From positions 1 to 64,000 of the forward strand of contig JAKACZ010000011.1 of NCBI GenBank assembly GCA_021820965.1: a stretch of 64,000 nt of DNA. Direction: 5' to 3'. Position 1 is the first letter of the stretch. Every line of letters starts with the position of its first letter. This document shows positions 1 to 7,814 of the stretch, one piece after another. The notes under the pieces are model-generated. The model did no database searches, had not been told where the DNA came from, and saw only the letters and a program-made list of their open reading frames with translations. The stretch is from Bacillota bacterium (GTDB lineage Bacteria > Bacillota > Sulfobacillia > Sulfobacillales > Sulfobacillaceae). The translations under genes were made by a program, and so were the position numbers.

Positions 1-2
1 AA

Positions 3-374
3 GGACTTTTACTGCATAGTGCCTTGGCGATGACCACGGACGGCGTTCCGCTGGGACTCGTGGCGGAAATTCTGTGGGCGCGGGACCCCGACACGAAGGG
101 CAAAAGTGCTGATCGGAAGCAACGGCCGATCGAAGACAAAGAGAGCTATCGGTGGCTGCAAATCCAGGAGCAAGTGGCGGCCGGCATGCCGGCCGGCATT
201 CACACCGCGCTCATCGGGGATCGCGAGGCGGACATTTACGATCTCTTCATCGGGCCGCGTGCGCCTCATCAGCATCTCTTGGTCCGAGGCGCGTGGGATC
301 GGAAACTCGAAAACCCATCGGAACAGCATCTCTGGGCAGTGCCCCATGCCGCCGGGGCGCGGCACCACGACGGA
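3..374 (+). pseudogene. Tn5-like IS4-family transposase, 5' fragment (open at window edge)
   Basis: The frame is open from the first bases and reads through GLLLHSALA and GVPLGL, then LIGDREADIYDLF, which is the second catalytic-Asp region of Tn5-type (IS4/IS50) DDE transposases. The true start lies left of the window. The frame stops at 375-377 inside an inverted-repeat-bounded segment. The last 13 or so codons (AVPHAAGARHHDG) align imperfectly with the first codons of the downstream fragment (AVAEAAPVRGTTV), so the two fragments overlap in homology rather than simply abutting. The family assignment is firm. Whether both pieces came from one copy is not. Confidence 0.8.
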
Positions 375-724
375 TGAAAAACCCTGCTATACTAAGAATG
401 CGTTCATTCTTACGAGGTCGGTATCTCTGTAGCGTCGCGAGCCTGCGGGGCAGTTTGACCCGAACGCCTTCGGGAACCACGGATTGTCGCCTTTTCGGAG
501 AGCACGTAGAGCAGATTCGAGATCTGTGATGATCTTGAGCGGGGCCGGCGTATTCCGGTATCTGGCTGGTGGGAGGGCGGTGAACGCGCGGACGGCCGCG
601 ATCGCCGATCCAAATGGTGGTAATCTCTGCGACCTGTGGTTAAGTTCACCCTCCCTGCTGGAACCATCGATATCTTGTATCTAGCCGGCTTCTGGGTACC
701 GTATATGGGGTTGAGGGTTTTTCA
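375..724. mobile_element. 350-bp segment bounded by 11-bp inverted repeats
   Basis: TGAAAAACCCT at 375-385 is the exact reverse complement of AGGGTTTTTCA at 714-724. The dinucleotide GA flanks both sides (373-374, 725-726). I see no convincing coding content. Removing 375-726 would bring the two transposase fragments into the same frame, which fits a small MITE-like insertion. However, the flanking transposase fragments overlap in homology, so a recombination junction is also possible. Confidence 0.4.
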
Positions 725-1428
725 GAGCAGTGGCCGAAGCCGCCCCCGTTCGCGGGACGACCGTCGTCACGGTGCCGCGCAAGCCTGGCCAGCCCGAGCG
801 CGAGGCCACCTTGGAGTTACGGACCACCGTGGTCCAAGTCGCCCGACCGAGCCATCGCCGGGCGGACACGCCAGCCGCGCCGCCGCTCACAGTGGTTCTG
901 GCGCGGGAGATCGATCCGCCGGACGGCCTCGCTCCGATTGAATGGTTGCTGCTCACCACGCTGTCCGTGGAGACAGCCGACGATGCGGCCCGCATCGCCA
1001 GGTGGTATCGCTATCGGTGGGACATCGAACGGCTCCACTTTACGCTCAAGAGTGGGGGCAGTCAGGTCGAGCGCTTGCAATTAGAGACGCGGGAGCGGTT
1101 GGAACGGGCTATCACCCTCTATATGATCGTGGCCTGGCGCATCCTGTGGATGACCTATCAAGTGCGAATCGACCCCGATCAATCGCCGACGGTGGCCTTT
1201 TCGGCGGACGAAATTGACGCCCTAGAGCGGGTTGCCGCCACACAGTCCCCGGCGCGGCGGTCGGGACAGCCCTTCACCCTCCGGGATGCCGTCCGCGCGA
1301 TGGCCAAACTGGGCGGTTTTCTCGGCCGCAAGAGTGACGGCGAGCCGGGTATCAAAACCTTGTGGCGGGGTTACCGACAATTGCAGCTGATTTGTTGGGG
1401 GATTCAGCTCGCCCGCCAGGCGCCCTAA
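725..1428 (+). pseudogene. Tn5-like IS4-family transposase, 3' fragment
   Basis: The first possible start is GTG at 730. The product carries VPRKPGQPEREATL, a conserved central stretch of this family, then the YRYRWDIERLHFTLKSG block that holds the catalytic Glu and the Y-R-E-K signature. The C-terminal domain ends naturally at 1426-1428 with GIQLARQAP. The N-terminal half with the first two catalytic Asp residues is missing from this frame, so it is not functional alone. It shares its frame with the upstream fragment only if the 352-bp intervening segment is removed. Confidence 0.8.
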
Positions 1429-1592
1429 TTCTGCTGCAGGAGATACCCGTTGCGTCATTGGCATGCGCTCATACCCCTTGCAGTCCGAGAGATCCGAGCG
1501 GAACGGAACTGAGATGATCTCCGCAACACCAAGGTGTGCCTGCCATGTTTCACATAATGTGGCCTATTCTACCACTGTGGGTAAAGATTAGA

Positions 1593-1737
1593 GTTACTTT
1601 GCCGGATCAGCAGGGGGAGCCCCGCTCTCAATCATTCGGCCATACATTGAACAACAGGAAACCCCGGATTGACCCCTGCGGGGCCAGCGCCTTATATCTC
1701 CGCCCTGAACGGCGGAGTTTTACGGCGCATCTGATAA
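1593..1737 (+). mobile_element. IS200/IS605-type 3' remnant (tnpA tail plus right end)
   Basis: Bases 1593-1672 encode the last residues of an IS200-type Y1 transposase: SYFAGSAGGAPLSIIRPYIE then QQETPD and stop. The Tyr of PYIEQQ is the expected nucleophile. Bases 1673-1737 contain a CCCCTGCGGGG hairpin and the right-end hairpin CTCCGCC-ctgaac-GGCGGAG. A near-identical copy lies at 22284-22517. The right boundary at about 1737 (CTGATAA) interrupts the neighbouring tauE-like gene. Confidence 0.75.
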
Positions 1738-1975
1738 AAACGCCGGGCACCAACCAAGCCAGAAACCGCCGATCCACCTGGCCGCGGTAGCGCCAGGCGA
1801 TCACCAGCGTGCTGGCGAAAAACATGGGAATAGTATAGGCCACCGCAAGCCGCGGGGGGAACCAAAGCGACAATAGCGGCATAACCAAAAGCCCGCCACC
1901 GATACCGACAGCGGCATTGCTAGTGGCCGCCACAAATCCGGCCGCCGCCAAAGCCAGAACCCACCAAAGCTCCAT
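1738..1975 (-). pseudogene. TauE/SafE-family permease, truncated by IS end
   Basis: About 79 residues remain from the ATG at 1975, beginning MELWWVLALAAAGFVAATSN and running through GIGGGLLVMPLL and YRGQVDRRFLAWLVPGVF. The glycine-rich GIGGGLL motif and two or three hydrophobic helices are typical of the TauE/SafE sulfite or organosulfonate exporter family, whose members usually have about 250 residues and eight helices. After PGVF the frame enters the IS200/IS605 right end, which supplies an unrelated tail and a stop at 1628. The rest of the gene is gone. It sits just downstream of the catabolic operon and may once have belonged to it. Confidence 0.75.
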
Positions 1976-1985
1976 GGAGACTACT

Positions 1986-2837
1986 TTAGGGCTTCTTCGG
2001 CATCATGGCCCGGATCTTGTCCCAGTCTTCAGGGCTCAACCGCTCCAGCGCGTTAAACATGCCCGCACCCTTAAGCCACTCACCGCCGTCAATGGTGATC
2101 ACTTCGCCATTGATATAATCGGCGGCATCCGAAATCAAATAGGCAGCCAGGGTAGTCAGTTCTTCAGGACGGCCCACGCGGCCCCAGGGGACACGTTGGC
2201 CGGCTTCAGTCGCCAGTTCTTCAGTCGGCATCAGGCGAGACCAGGCCCCCTCGGTCGGGAACGGTCCGGGCGCAATGGCCACCTGGCGAATGTGGTGCGG
2301 GGCCCACTCCACCGCCAACGACCGGGTTAGCGCCAGTACGCCGGCTTTCGCCACCGCTGAAGGCACCACATACCCGGAGCCGGTCCAGGCGTAAGTTGTG
2401 GTAATGTTGAGCACGGTGCCCGGATGCCCGCGATCAATCCAACGTTTCCCGGCAGCCAGGGTGCAGTAAAATGTACCGTGCAACACAATGTTCACGACAG
2501 CGTCAACGGCCCGGGGTGAAAGCCGCTCCGTCGGACTGATAAAATTACCGGCGGCATTGTTCACCAACACATCAAGCCGCCCATAATGGGAAAAAATGTC
2601 GTCCACGGCCGTGTCCACCTTAGCCGCATCCCGGATATCCAGCGATCGCGTCCACACCGGGATGTTGCCTTGGCCCAACACAGCCCTGGCCCGGTCGAGA
2701 ACTTCCTGGCGCCGCCCCACCAGCGCCAGCTTGGCACCCAGACTTCCGAAGGCTTGGGCCATTTCGAAGCCCAGTCCAGTACCGCCCCCCGTAATCAGTA
2801 TCACCTTATCCTTCAGCAAATCACGGTCAAAAATCAT
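1986..2837 (-). CDS. SDR oxidoreductase, 2,4-dienoyl-CoA-reductase-like
   Basis: This is a 283-residue short-chain dehydrogenase. The NAD(P)-binding TGGGTGLG motif lies at residues 16-23 and NNAAGNF near residue 93. The catalytic region reads TTTYAWTGSG then SAVAKAG: the Lys is kept but the Tyr four residues before it is Ser, as in peroxisome-type 2,4-dienoyl-CoA reductases rather than classical YxxxK enzymes. It probably reduces an unsaturated or beta-keto acyl-CoA in the cytoplasm. It is the last gene of the minus-strand operon and its start overlaps the MBL gene stop by 4 bases. A second SDR with the same catalytic variation lies at 6993-7784. The exact substrate is unknown. Confidence 0.85.
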   Translation of the reverse strand: MIFDRDLLKDKVILITGGGTGLGFEMAQAFGSLGAKLALVGRRQEVLDRARAVLGQGNIPVWTRSLDIRDAAKVDTAVDDIFSHYGRLDVLVNNAAGNFISPTERLSPRAVDAVVNIVLHGTFYCTLAAGKRWIDRGHPGTVLNITTTYAWTGSGYVVPSAVAKAGVLALTRSLAVEWAPHHIRQVAIAPGPFPTEGAWSRLMPTEELATEAGQRVPWGRVGRPEELTTLAAYLISDAADYINGEVITIDGGEWLKGAGMFNALERLSPEDWDKIRAMMPKKP

Positions 2838-3673
2838 GACTGTCCCACCTTTCGAAAGCGTCCGTTATCCTCTACGACCAGTTGCTGACGAGAAAGCCAG
2901 TCAAGATGTCCCTTGACCATCCATTCGCCCAGCCACATTTTCTCGGGCGGTAGGATGTCGCGGTATATGACTCGCGCAATTGAGTTCGGTTCCCGTGGAC
3001 CCTGCGCCAACGCGCTCAGAATTTCTTGGCTTCGCTCTTGGCGATGAGTGATGTAGCGGGAAAGATAGGCGTCCGCATCGGCAACCAGATCGCCGTGGCC
3101 GGGCAGCAGTAAACGCGGGCGCAGGTTTCTCAAGCTTGCCAGGGTGCCGAGGTATAGGCCCATATCCCCGTCCGGCGGCAGGATTACGGAAGTGGTATTG
3201 CCCAGAACATTATCACCCGCCAGCAACACCCGATGAGCCGGCAGCCAAAAGTTCCATTGGCCGGGGGTATGTCCGGGCGCATTGATGAGGGTAACCCCCA
3301 TGTTGCCCACGGTGAACGCATCGCTCGCGTAGGGCTGCCACAGGCTATCAACCGGGTCTCGTCGACGCTCCCGGAGACGTTCCAGATCCGGCGCATTCAT
3401 GTATAACCGCGCCCCCCAACGCGCCTTAGCCCAGGCTCCGCCGCCACTATGGTCGTCATGGTGGTGGGTGGCAAACACGGCGAGGACCTTGGGGCGACCC
3501 AGATGGTGCCAATCCTCTTCGAGAACCGACTGCGCCCCCGGTGACCCGTCGCCGGTATCGACCAGCACCACATCGTGGGCGTCGCCAATCCAATAACATT
3601 GGGTGCCCTGATAGGGAGGCAGGGTCAGCGACGGAACCTCTGACCGAAAGATGCCCGCAATAATCTGCTCCAC
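2834..3673 (-). CDS. Metallo-beta-lactamase-fold hydrolase (LACTB2-like)
   Basis: About 279 residues. The zinc motif THHHDDHSGG, the later NAPGHTPG and GDN, and the C-terminal PGHGD give the usual metal-ligand set of the MBL fold. The last 70 or so residues look like the winged-helix tail seen in LACTB2-like proteins. I chose the GTG at 3673 (VEQIIAGIF): it follows the Nudix stop by four bases and has GAGAAGGG upstream. A longer frame to 3724 only overlaps the Nudix gene. In this operon it could hydrolyse a CoA thioester or lactone, but the family is too broad to assign a substrate. Confidence 0.8.
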   Translation of the reverse strand: MEQIIAGIFRSEVPSLTLPPYQGTQCYWIGDAHDVVLVDTGDGSPGAQSVLEEDWHHLGRPKVLAVFATHHHDDHSGGGAWAKARWGARLYMNAPDLERLRERRRDPVDSLWQPYASDAFTVGNMGVTLINAPGHTPGQWNFWLPAHRVLLAGDNVLGNTTSVILPPDGDMGLYLGTLASLRNLRPRLLLPGHGDLVADADAYLSRYITHRQERSQEILSALAQGPREPNSIARVIYRDILPPEKMWLGEWMVKGHLDWLSRQQLVVEDNGRFRKVGQS

Positions 3674-3677
3674 GTCG

Positions 3678-4349
3678 TCACAACCCTTCTCGCAGGAAGA
3701 CCAGCATTGCGTTGACGGTGCCAAACTCCTTCAGCCGGGCGAGCGCGTACCGGGTTGGATTGGCCAGCGGCACAAGCTCGAGCGCTTCATCAACCTTCAT
3801 CCAGTCATACGCCGCGAACTCGCTCGGACTCATCTTTATCGCGCCGCGATCGATCAGGGCAATAAAAAATCGCGTATCGAAGCGACGCGGGACCTGAGGG
3901 GGAGGGACAAGCCGCCCCCAGTAATACAGCTCATTAAAATCGAGCACATCCCGCTCGCCCCAACCTGCCAACGAAATGCCGGTTTCTTCCCAGCATTCTC
4001 GGACCGCCGCCACCCAATGTGACCATAACGCGTTTGACGGCGAATTGGGGACCCAGCGGTCCGGGTCGGGCGCGCCAATGCGCATACGTTTGAGATAGTC
4101 ACGCGTGCCAAAGCCACCCGCGGCAACGTCCCGCAGTGCCATGCGACGGGCCAGCATTGCTGGACCGGGGCGCACGCGCTCCAGCCATGTTGTATCGCTG
4201 TCTTCAGCGTCCACCCGACCGCCGGGGAAGACCCAAACCCCCGGAAAAGCGGAGACAGTTGCGGCCCGTTGGAGCAGCAAAACATTAAGCTCGTGTGGGC
4301 CCGAGGACTGGTCCAGCAAAATTACCGTAGATGCCGAGGTCATTGTCAT
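3678..4349 (-). CDS. Nudix hydrolase, NUDT19/CoA-diphosphatase-like
   Basis: 223 residues. An early FPGGRVDAED block is followed, after a long insert, by AVRECWEETGISL, the catalytic half of the Nudix box (REUxEExGU). The long insert between the glycine-rich start and the REWEE helix is typical of the NUDT7/NUDT19 group, which cleaves CoA and acyl-CoA to 3',5'-ADP and acyl-phosphopantetheine. This fits a position within an acyl-CoA operon as a CoA-pool control enzyme. The start overlaps the stop of the upstream SDR by four bases, so translational coupling is likely. Activity on CoA is inferred. Confidence 0.8.
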   Translation of the reverse strand: MTMTSASTVILLDQSSGPHELNVLLLQRAATVSAFPGVWVFPGGRVDAEDSDTTWLERVRPGPAMLARRMALRDVAAGGFGTRDYLKRMRIGAPDPDRWVPNSPSNALWSHWVAAVRECWEETGISLAGWGERDVLDFNELYYWGRLVPPPQVPRRFDTRFFIALIDRGAIKMSPSEFAAYDWMKVDEALELVPLANPTRYALARLKEFGTVNAMLVFLREGL

Positions 4350-5095
4350 ACCATGGTCAGTCCGCCCGAAACCGAAACCACTTGCCCGGTCATGTGAGAG
4401 GCCGCGCCCGAAGCCAGGAACACTACCAGCTGCGCGATTTCCTCAGGTTCGGCGATGCGGCGCAACGGAATCCGGCGAATCATTTTATCGATGAGTTTCT
4501 CCGCGCTGGGATCTTCGCTGTTCATGGCTAAAATGCGTGTGCGGGTGGGTCCCGGTGCCACGCAATTGATCCGAACCTGATGGCGCGCCATTTCTTGGGC
4601 GATCGACTTCGAAAAGGCCACCACCCCGCCTTTGGCCCCGGCATAGACCGCCTCCCCGGCCATCCCGACGCGGCCAGCCTCGGATACGACGTTCACGATA
4701 CTGCCGGATTGACGTTCCCGCATCGACGGGAGGATGGCCCGGGTGGTGTAGACAACGCCCCAAAAGTTTGTGTCTATCACGCGATGCCAGTACTCTTCCG
4801 TCTCCTCCAGAAACGGGGACGTCAGGGTGTACCCGGCATTGTTGACCAAGACGTCGACAGGACCCAGTACTTCGGTCAACCGTCCCACCGCGTCGCGGAC
4901 CTGATCAGGCTGACCCACGTCAACGGTGTCGCTCCAAGCCAGCTGAGGCACGGCGATCCTCGCCTGCTCAACGCTTTCGCGGTGAAGTGCCCACACCGCC
5001 ACGCGCGCGCCCTGCTCTTGGGCTAGCTCGGCAATAGCCAGTCCGATGCCGCGTGCGCCCCCGGTCACCAGCAGCACCTGGTCTTTCAGGCCCAT
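4346..5095 (-). CDS. SDR-family dehydrogenase (classical type)
   Basis: 249 residues from the ATG at 5095, which shares one base with the stop of the upstream CoA-transferase gene (TGATG). An in-frame start at 5107 would overlap further and is less likely. The motifs are TGGARGIG for the cofactor, NNAGYT in the middle, and the intact catalytic set S-E-A...YAGAK. Unlike the two other SDRs of this operon it keeps the Tyr-x-x-x-Lys pair, so it probably oxidises a hydroxyacyl-CoA or cyclic alcohol. It resembles hydroxyacyl- or 2-hydroxycyclohexanecarboxyl-CoA dehydrogenases, but specificity cannot be read from sequence. Confidence 0.85.
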   Translation of the reverse strand: MGLKDQVLLVTGGARGIGLAIAELAQEQGARVAVWALHRESVEQARIAVPQLAWSDTVDVGQPDQVRDAVGRLTEVLGPVDVLVNNAGYTLTSPFLEETEEYWHRVIDTNFWGVVYTTRAILPSMRERQSGSIVNVVSEAGRVGMAGEAVYAGAKGGVVAFSKSIAQEMARHQVRINCVAPGPTRTRILAMNSEDPSAEKLIDKMIRRIPLRRIAEPEEIAQLVVFLASGAASHMTGQVVSVSGGLTMV

Positions 5096-5958
5096 CAACG
5101 CCCCCACCGCCCAAACCGCGGATAAGTGGCGTGCAAGGTCTGACGCTCCCGTTCATAGATGTTCACGAACTTCTCGGCCGCCGTGGGTCCGGACATCAGT
5201 TCCAGTTTCCGCACCTCAAGCGGGTCAGCTTCAGCGATGAGGCGAATGTCTTTTGCCGTCGGCGGATCTGTCGGCGGAATTTCGCCCTCAGCTACGTAAA
5301 TGGGAAACCCGCTCCGCTCTTGCATTTCGTCGATGGTCACGCCCGGGTGCAAGCTTCTGACCGACATGGTGCCGCCCGGTCCGCGAAAATCAAACACCCC
5401 CAAATCCGTGACCAATACTGTAGGCGCCCCGTGCGTGCCTAATGACGCCCGGCTCTCACCGTTGCCGGCTCCGCTGCGAAAGTCCACCTTGGGCACAATC
5501 GCGCGCGGCGAGTGGCTCAAAATGTAGTAAAACGTTTCGGAGAGATGCGACGTATCCTCCGGGATTCCGCGGGATCCCACCAGCGCAACCTTCGGCTTGT
5601 ACCAGTCGCCGATACAGGTGATGTTGGTGTTGCCGTGCTGATCAATCTGAGACGGATTGATCCAAATACGGAAATGATCCGTAAAAATCGCATCAAAAAT
5701 GTCCTCCATGGTCAGGGGAATCCCCTGTTGAACATCGGTCAGGAACTGCCCCAGTGTGAGAGTCGGCATCGGCGTCACGTCCATACCCGACTCTGGGGTG
5801 GACAATACCGCCAAGTCCGGCGCATAAAGCCGCTTAGCCAGATGTGCGGCCAGCGATCCGAAGGCGGTCACCGAACTGACCAGCACCTCCCCGGTCAGTT
5901 GCCGGGCCATGGTGCTAATCATCACTTCGTCAATATTTAATTCAGGCACTAACGGCAT
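5095..5958 (-). CDS. ipdB-like: CoA-transferase subunit beta, IpdB-like
   Basis: 287 residues from the ATG at 5958, with AAGGGAGGAAGG at a good distance upstream. The frame is open to 6366 but that part is antisense to the alpha gene. Recognisable blocks are SQIDQHGNTNI, GSRGIPEDTSH, VDFRSGAG and DLGVFDFRGPGGTM followed by SLHPGV. These match the beta subunit of IpdAB, the CoA-transferase-fold enzyme that hydrolyses the last ring of steroid-derived CoA thioesters in actinobacteria. It is 25 bases downstream of the alpha gene, so a heterodimer is expected. The true substrate here is unknown. Confidence 0.85.
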   Translation of the reverse strand: MPLVPELNIDEVMISTMARQLTGEVLVSSVTAFGSLAAHLAKRLYAPDLAVLSTPESGMDVTPMPTLTLGQFLTDVQQGIPLTMEDIFDAIFTDHFRIWINPSQIDQHGNTNITCIGDWYKPKVALVGSRGIPEDTSHLSETFYYILSHSPRAIVPKVDFRSGAGNGESRASLGTHGAPTVLVTDLGVFDFRGPGGTMSVRSLHPGVTIDEMQERSGFPIYVAEGEIPPTDPPTAKDIRLIAEADPLEVRKLELMSGPTAAEKFVNIYERERQTLHATYPRFGRWGR

Positions 5959-5983
5959 GCTGCCTTCCTCCCTTCCACCCCGA

Positions 5984-6847
5984 TCACACTTTGAGCCGGG
6001 ACACCAGTTCCTCGGCACCACCGTGATTCTCCAGGTACTGAACATGGTCGATCGCCACAAATTCCGATTCGTACTTTCGCCAACCGTCCTCGGATGCCGC
6101 CGCCTGGAGGTAGTCCTGCAGATGACGCAGATCGGTGCGGTAATCCGGGGCACAGCCGGTTGGGTGTGCACCCCAGGGAATCTCGACCACACCGCGGGAA
6201 TAGACTCTGAGGATTTGTACGTCGCGTCCGAAACGCTGCAGCTCCTCACTGGAGAGCAATCGTTCACAGGACAGAAAGGTTTCTTTAGCCGCTTTGGCGC
6301 ACAGCACGTCGACATGACCATCGCCCAAAATGACGCCGTTGCCCTGTACGTCGGCGTAATTGACATGAATCAAGGCGACATCGGGCTTCAGCGCCGGCAC
6401 CGCTACCAGGGGTTCATCAGTAAACGGATCACGAATCTCCTTGAATGACGGGTTCACTTTGAGAACATCGGTGCCCAGGGTGGCATGGGTCGGCATAAAT
6501 GGCACCCGCTTAACCTTGGCGTCCAATCCCGCCATGACCGTGTATTCCGTCCACTCCTGAAAACGGATCGACTGATTTTGGCGCGCCCGCCGAAAGTGCG
6601 GTGCCAAGCCCAGCACCTCGAAACCCACAAACGCGTATATCACCTCGGCGACTCGGCCGGTGCCCAACAGCAAATCGACATCGGGTCCGCCGACGTCCAC
6701 GATCACCGTCAAATCCCGGCGGTCGCTGCGGGCCAATGCGCGCACAAGCGCCATCGGCTTGCGCGATATCGAGGACCCTCCAATAGCCACCGTTCCCCCA
6801 TTGGGAATGCGGTTAATGACGTCATCAATCGTCATCCGTTTATCCAT
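5984..6847 (-). CDS. ipdA-like: CoA-transferase subunit alpha, IpdA-like
   Basis: 287 residues. The N-terminal GGTVAIGGSSISRKPMALVR is the CoA-transferase family I glycine loop. Later blocks GLAPHFRRARQ, FQEWTEYT, THATLGTD and NYADVQGN are characteristic of the IpdA branch rather than of acetoacetate or glutaconate CoA-transferases. The Glu residues of the EWTEY stretch are candidates for the catalytic carboxylate. It is paired with the beta gene 25 bases downstream. Two palindromes separate it from the upstream SDR, so it may have its own regulation. Hydrolase rather than transferase activity is inferred from the family. Confidence 0.85.
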   Translation of the reverse strand: MDKRMTIDDVINRIPNGGTVAIGGSSISRKPMALVRALARSDRRDLTVIVDVGGPDVDLLLGTGRVAEVIYAFVGFEVLGLAPHFRRARQNQSIRFQEWTEYTVMAGLDAKVKRVPFMPTHATLGTDVLKVNPSFKEIRDPFTDEPLVAVPALKPDVALIHVNYADVQGNGVILGDGHVDVLCAKAAKETFLSCERLLSSEELQRFGRDVQILRVYSRGVVEIPWGAHPTGCAPDYRTDLRHLQDYLQAAASEDGWRKYESEFVAIDHVQYLENHGGAEELVSRLKV

Positions 6848-6864
6848 CTCAAATTAGCGGCAGG

Positions 6865-6988
6865 GTCTCCAGCCCTGAGACTGGAGACGGCGCCGCCTGC
6901 CCCCCCTTTCTTGATTGACGCGTCCGCCCCGGTTAGAAAAACCTACCAGGATGTCTTTCGACTGCTGCCCTAGGCTTCAGGCCTAGGG
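6865..6988. repeat. Two perfect hairpins between SDR and ipdA-like genes
   Basis: GTCTCCAG (6865-6872) pairs with CTGGAGAC (6881-6888), and CCCTAGGC (6968-6975) pairs with GCCTAGGG (6981-6988). Neither is followed by a T-run on either strand. They may slow RNA decay or attenuate transcription between the SDR and the CoA-transferase genes, or be REP-like repeats. Confidence 0.5.
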
Positions 6989-6992
6989 ACGG

Positions 6993-7784
6993 TTAAGACG
7001 TCAATCCTTTCCCCAGCCACTCCCCGCCATCGATGACGAACACCTCGCCATTGACGAAGCCCGCATACGGCGACAAGAGATAGCTAGCGGCACGGCCCAT
7101 CTCTTCAACCGTTCCAAAACGGCCCACCGGAATCTTGGCCTTCAGCCGCTGTTCCTCGGCCGGATCCGCCCACAGGGGCCGCGCCCCTTCGGTGTCGGTA
7201 GGGCCTGGACAAATCGCGTTCACTCGAATACCATAATGGGCCCACTCCACCGCCAGGGTTCTTGTCATCGCCACGACCCCGGCTTTGGCCGCCACCGAGT
7301 GCACCGTCTTCGGACCCCCGGTCCAGGCATAACTGGCGACGACCGAGAGAATGCGGCCGCCGTGGCCCAACTCCATCATTTTCAGTCCACATGCCCGGGT
7401 GCAGTAAAAGGTGCCATTGAGCACCGTATTGACGACCGCATTCCACCCGTTCACGGAAAGCTTCTCGCTATCCACGATGAAGTTGCCGGCGGCTGAATTG
7501 ATTAGCATGTCGAGACGCCCAGTCTCAACCACGCTCTGGTCCACCAGCGCCTGCACCTGTTCGGGATCACGAATGTCGGTCGGTATGGCCAAGGCTTGGG
7601 TTCCTTCCCGCTGCAGCGCTTCCTTAGCCGCCTCCAGCTTTTCTCTCTTGCGTCCGGCGATTACCACGCGCGCGCCCAAGCGGCCCAGCTCTTGTGCGAT
7701 GCCTAGGCCGATACCGCTTCCCCCTCCGGTTACAATCGCGGTCTGGCCGTTCAGAGTGCCTTCCGGCAACATGGTTGATGCCAT
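6993..7784 (-). CDS. SDR oxidoreductase, 2,4-dienoyl-CoA-reductase-like
   Basis: 263 residues. TGGGSGIG lies near residue 19 and NSAAGNF near residue 92. The catalytic segment ASYAWTGG followed by HSVAAKAG lacks the classical Tyr before the Lys, as in the SDR at 1986-2837. The two are clear paralogues sharing the AAGNF, YAWTG and INGE/VNGE...IDGGEWL blocks. It probably reduces an unsaturated acyl-CoA. It lies 30 bases downstream of the enoyl-CoA hydratase gene. Similar SDRs accompany EchA20 and IpdAB in actinobacterial steroid catabolism, which supports, but does not prove, a role with the neighbouring IpdAB-like pair. Confidence 0.85.
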   Translation of the reverse strand: MASTMLPEGTLNGQTAIVTGGGSGIGLGIAQELGRLGARVVIAGRKREKLEAAKEALQREGTQALAIPTDIRDPEQVQALVDQSVVETGRLDMLINSAAGNFIVDSEKLSVNGWNAVVNTVLNGTFYCTRACGLKMMELGHGGRILSVVASYAWTGGPKTVHSVAAKAGVVAMTRTLAVEWAHYGIRVNAICPGPTDTEGARPLWADPAEEQRLKAKIPVGRFGTVEEMGRAASYLLSPYAGFVNGEVFVIDGGEWLGKGLTS

Positions 7785-7814
7785 GTTCTCGTCCCCCTTG
7801 TTCGGTTAGGTGAT

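Noticed and set aside
5095-6366. Long start for the IpdB-like gene (423 residues)
   Set aside because: The extra N-terminal part is antisense-like and overlaps the alpha subunit; ATG 5958 has a strong ribosome site and the expected family length.
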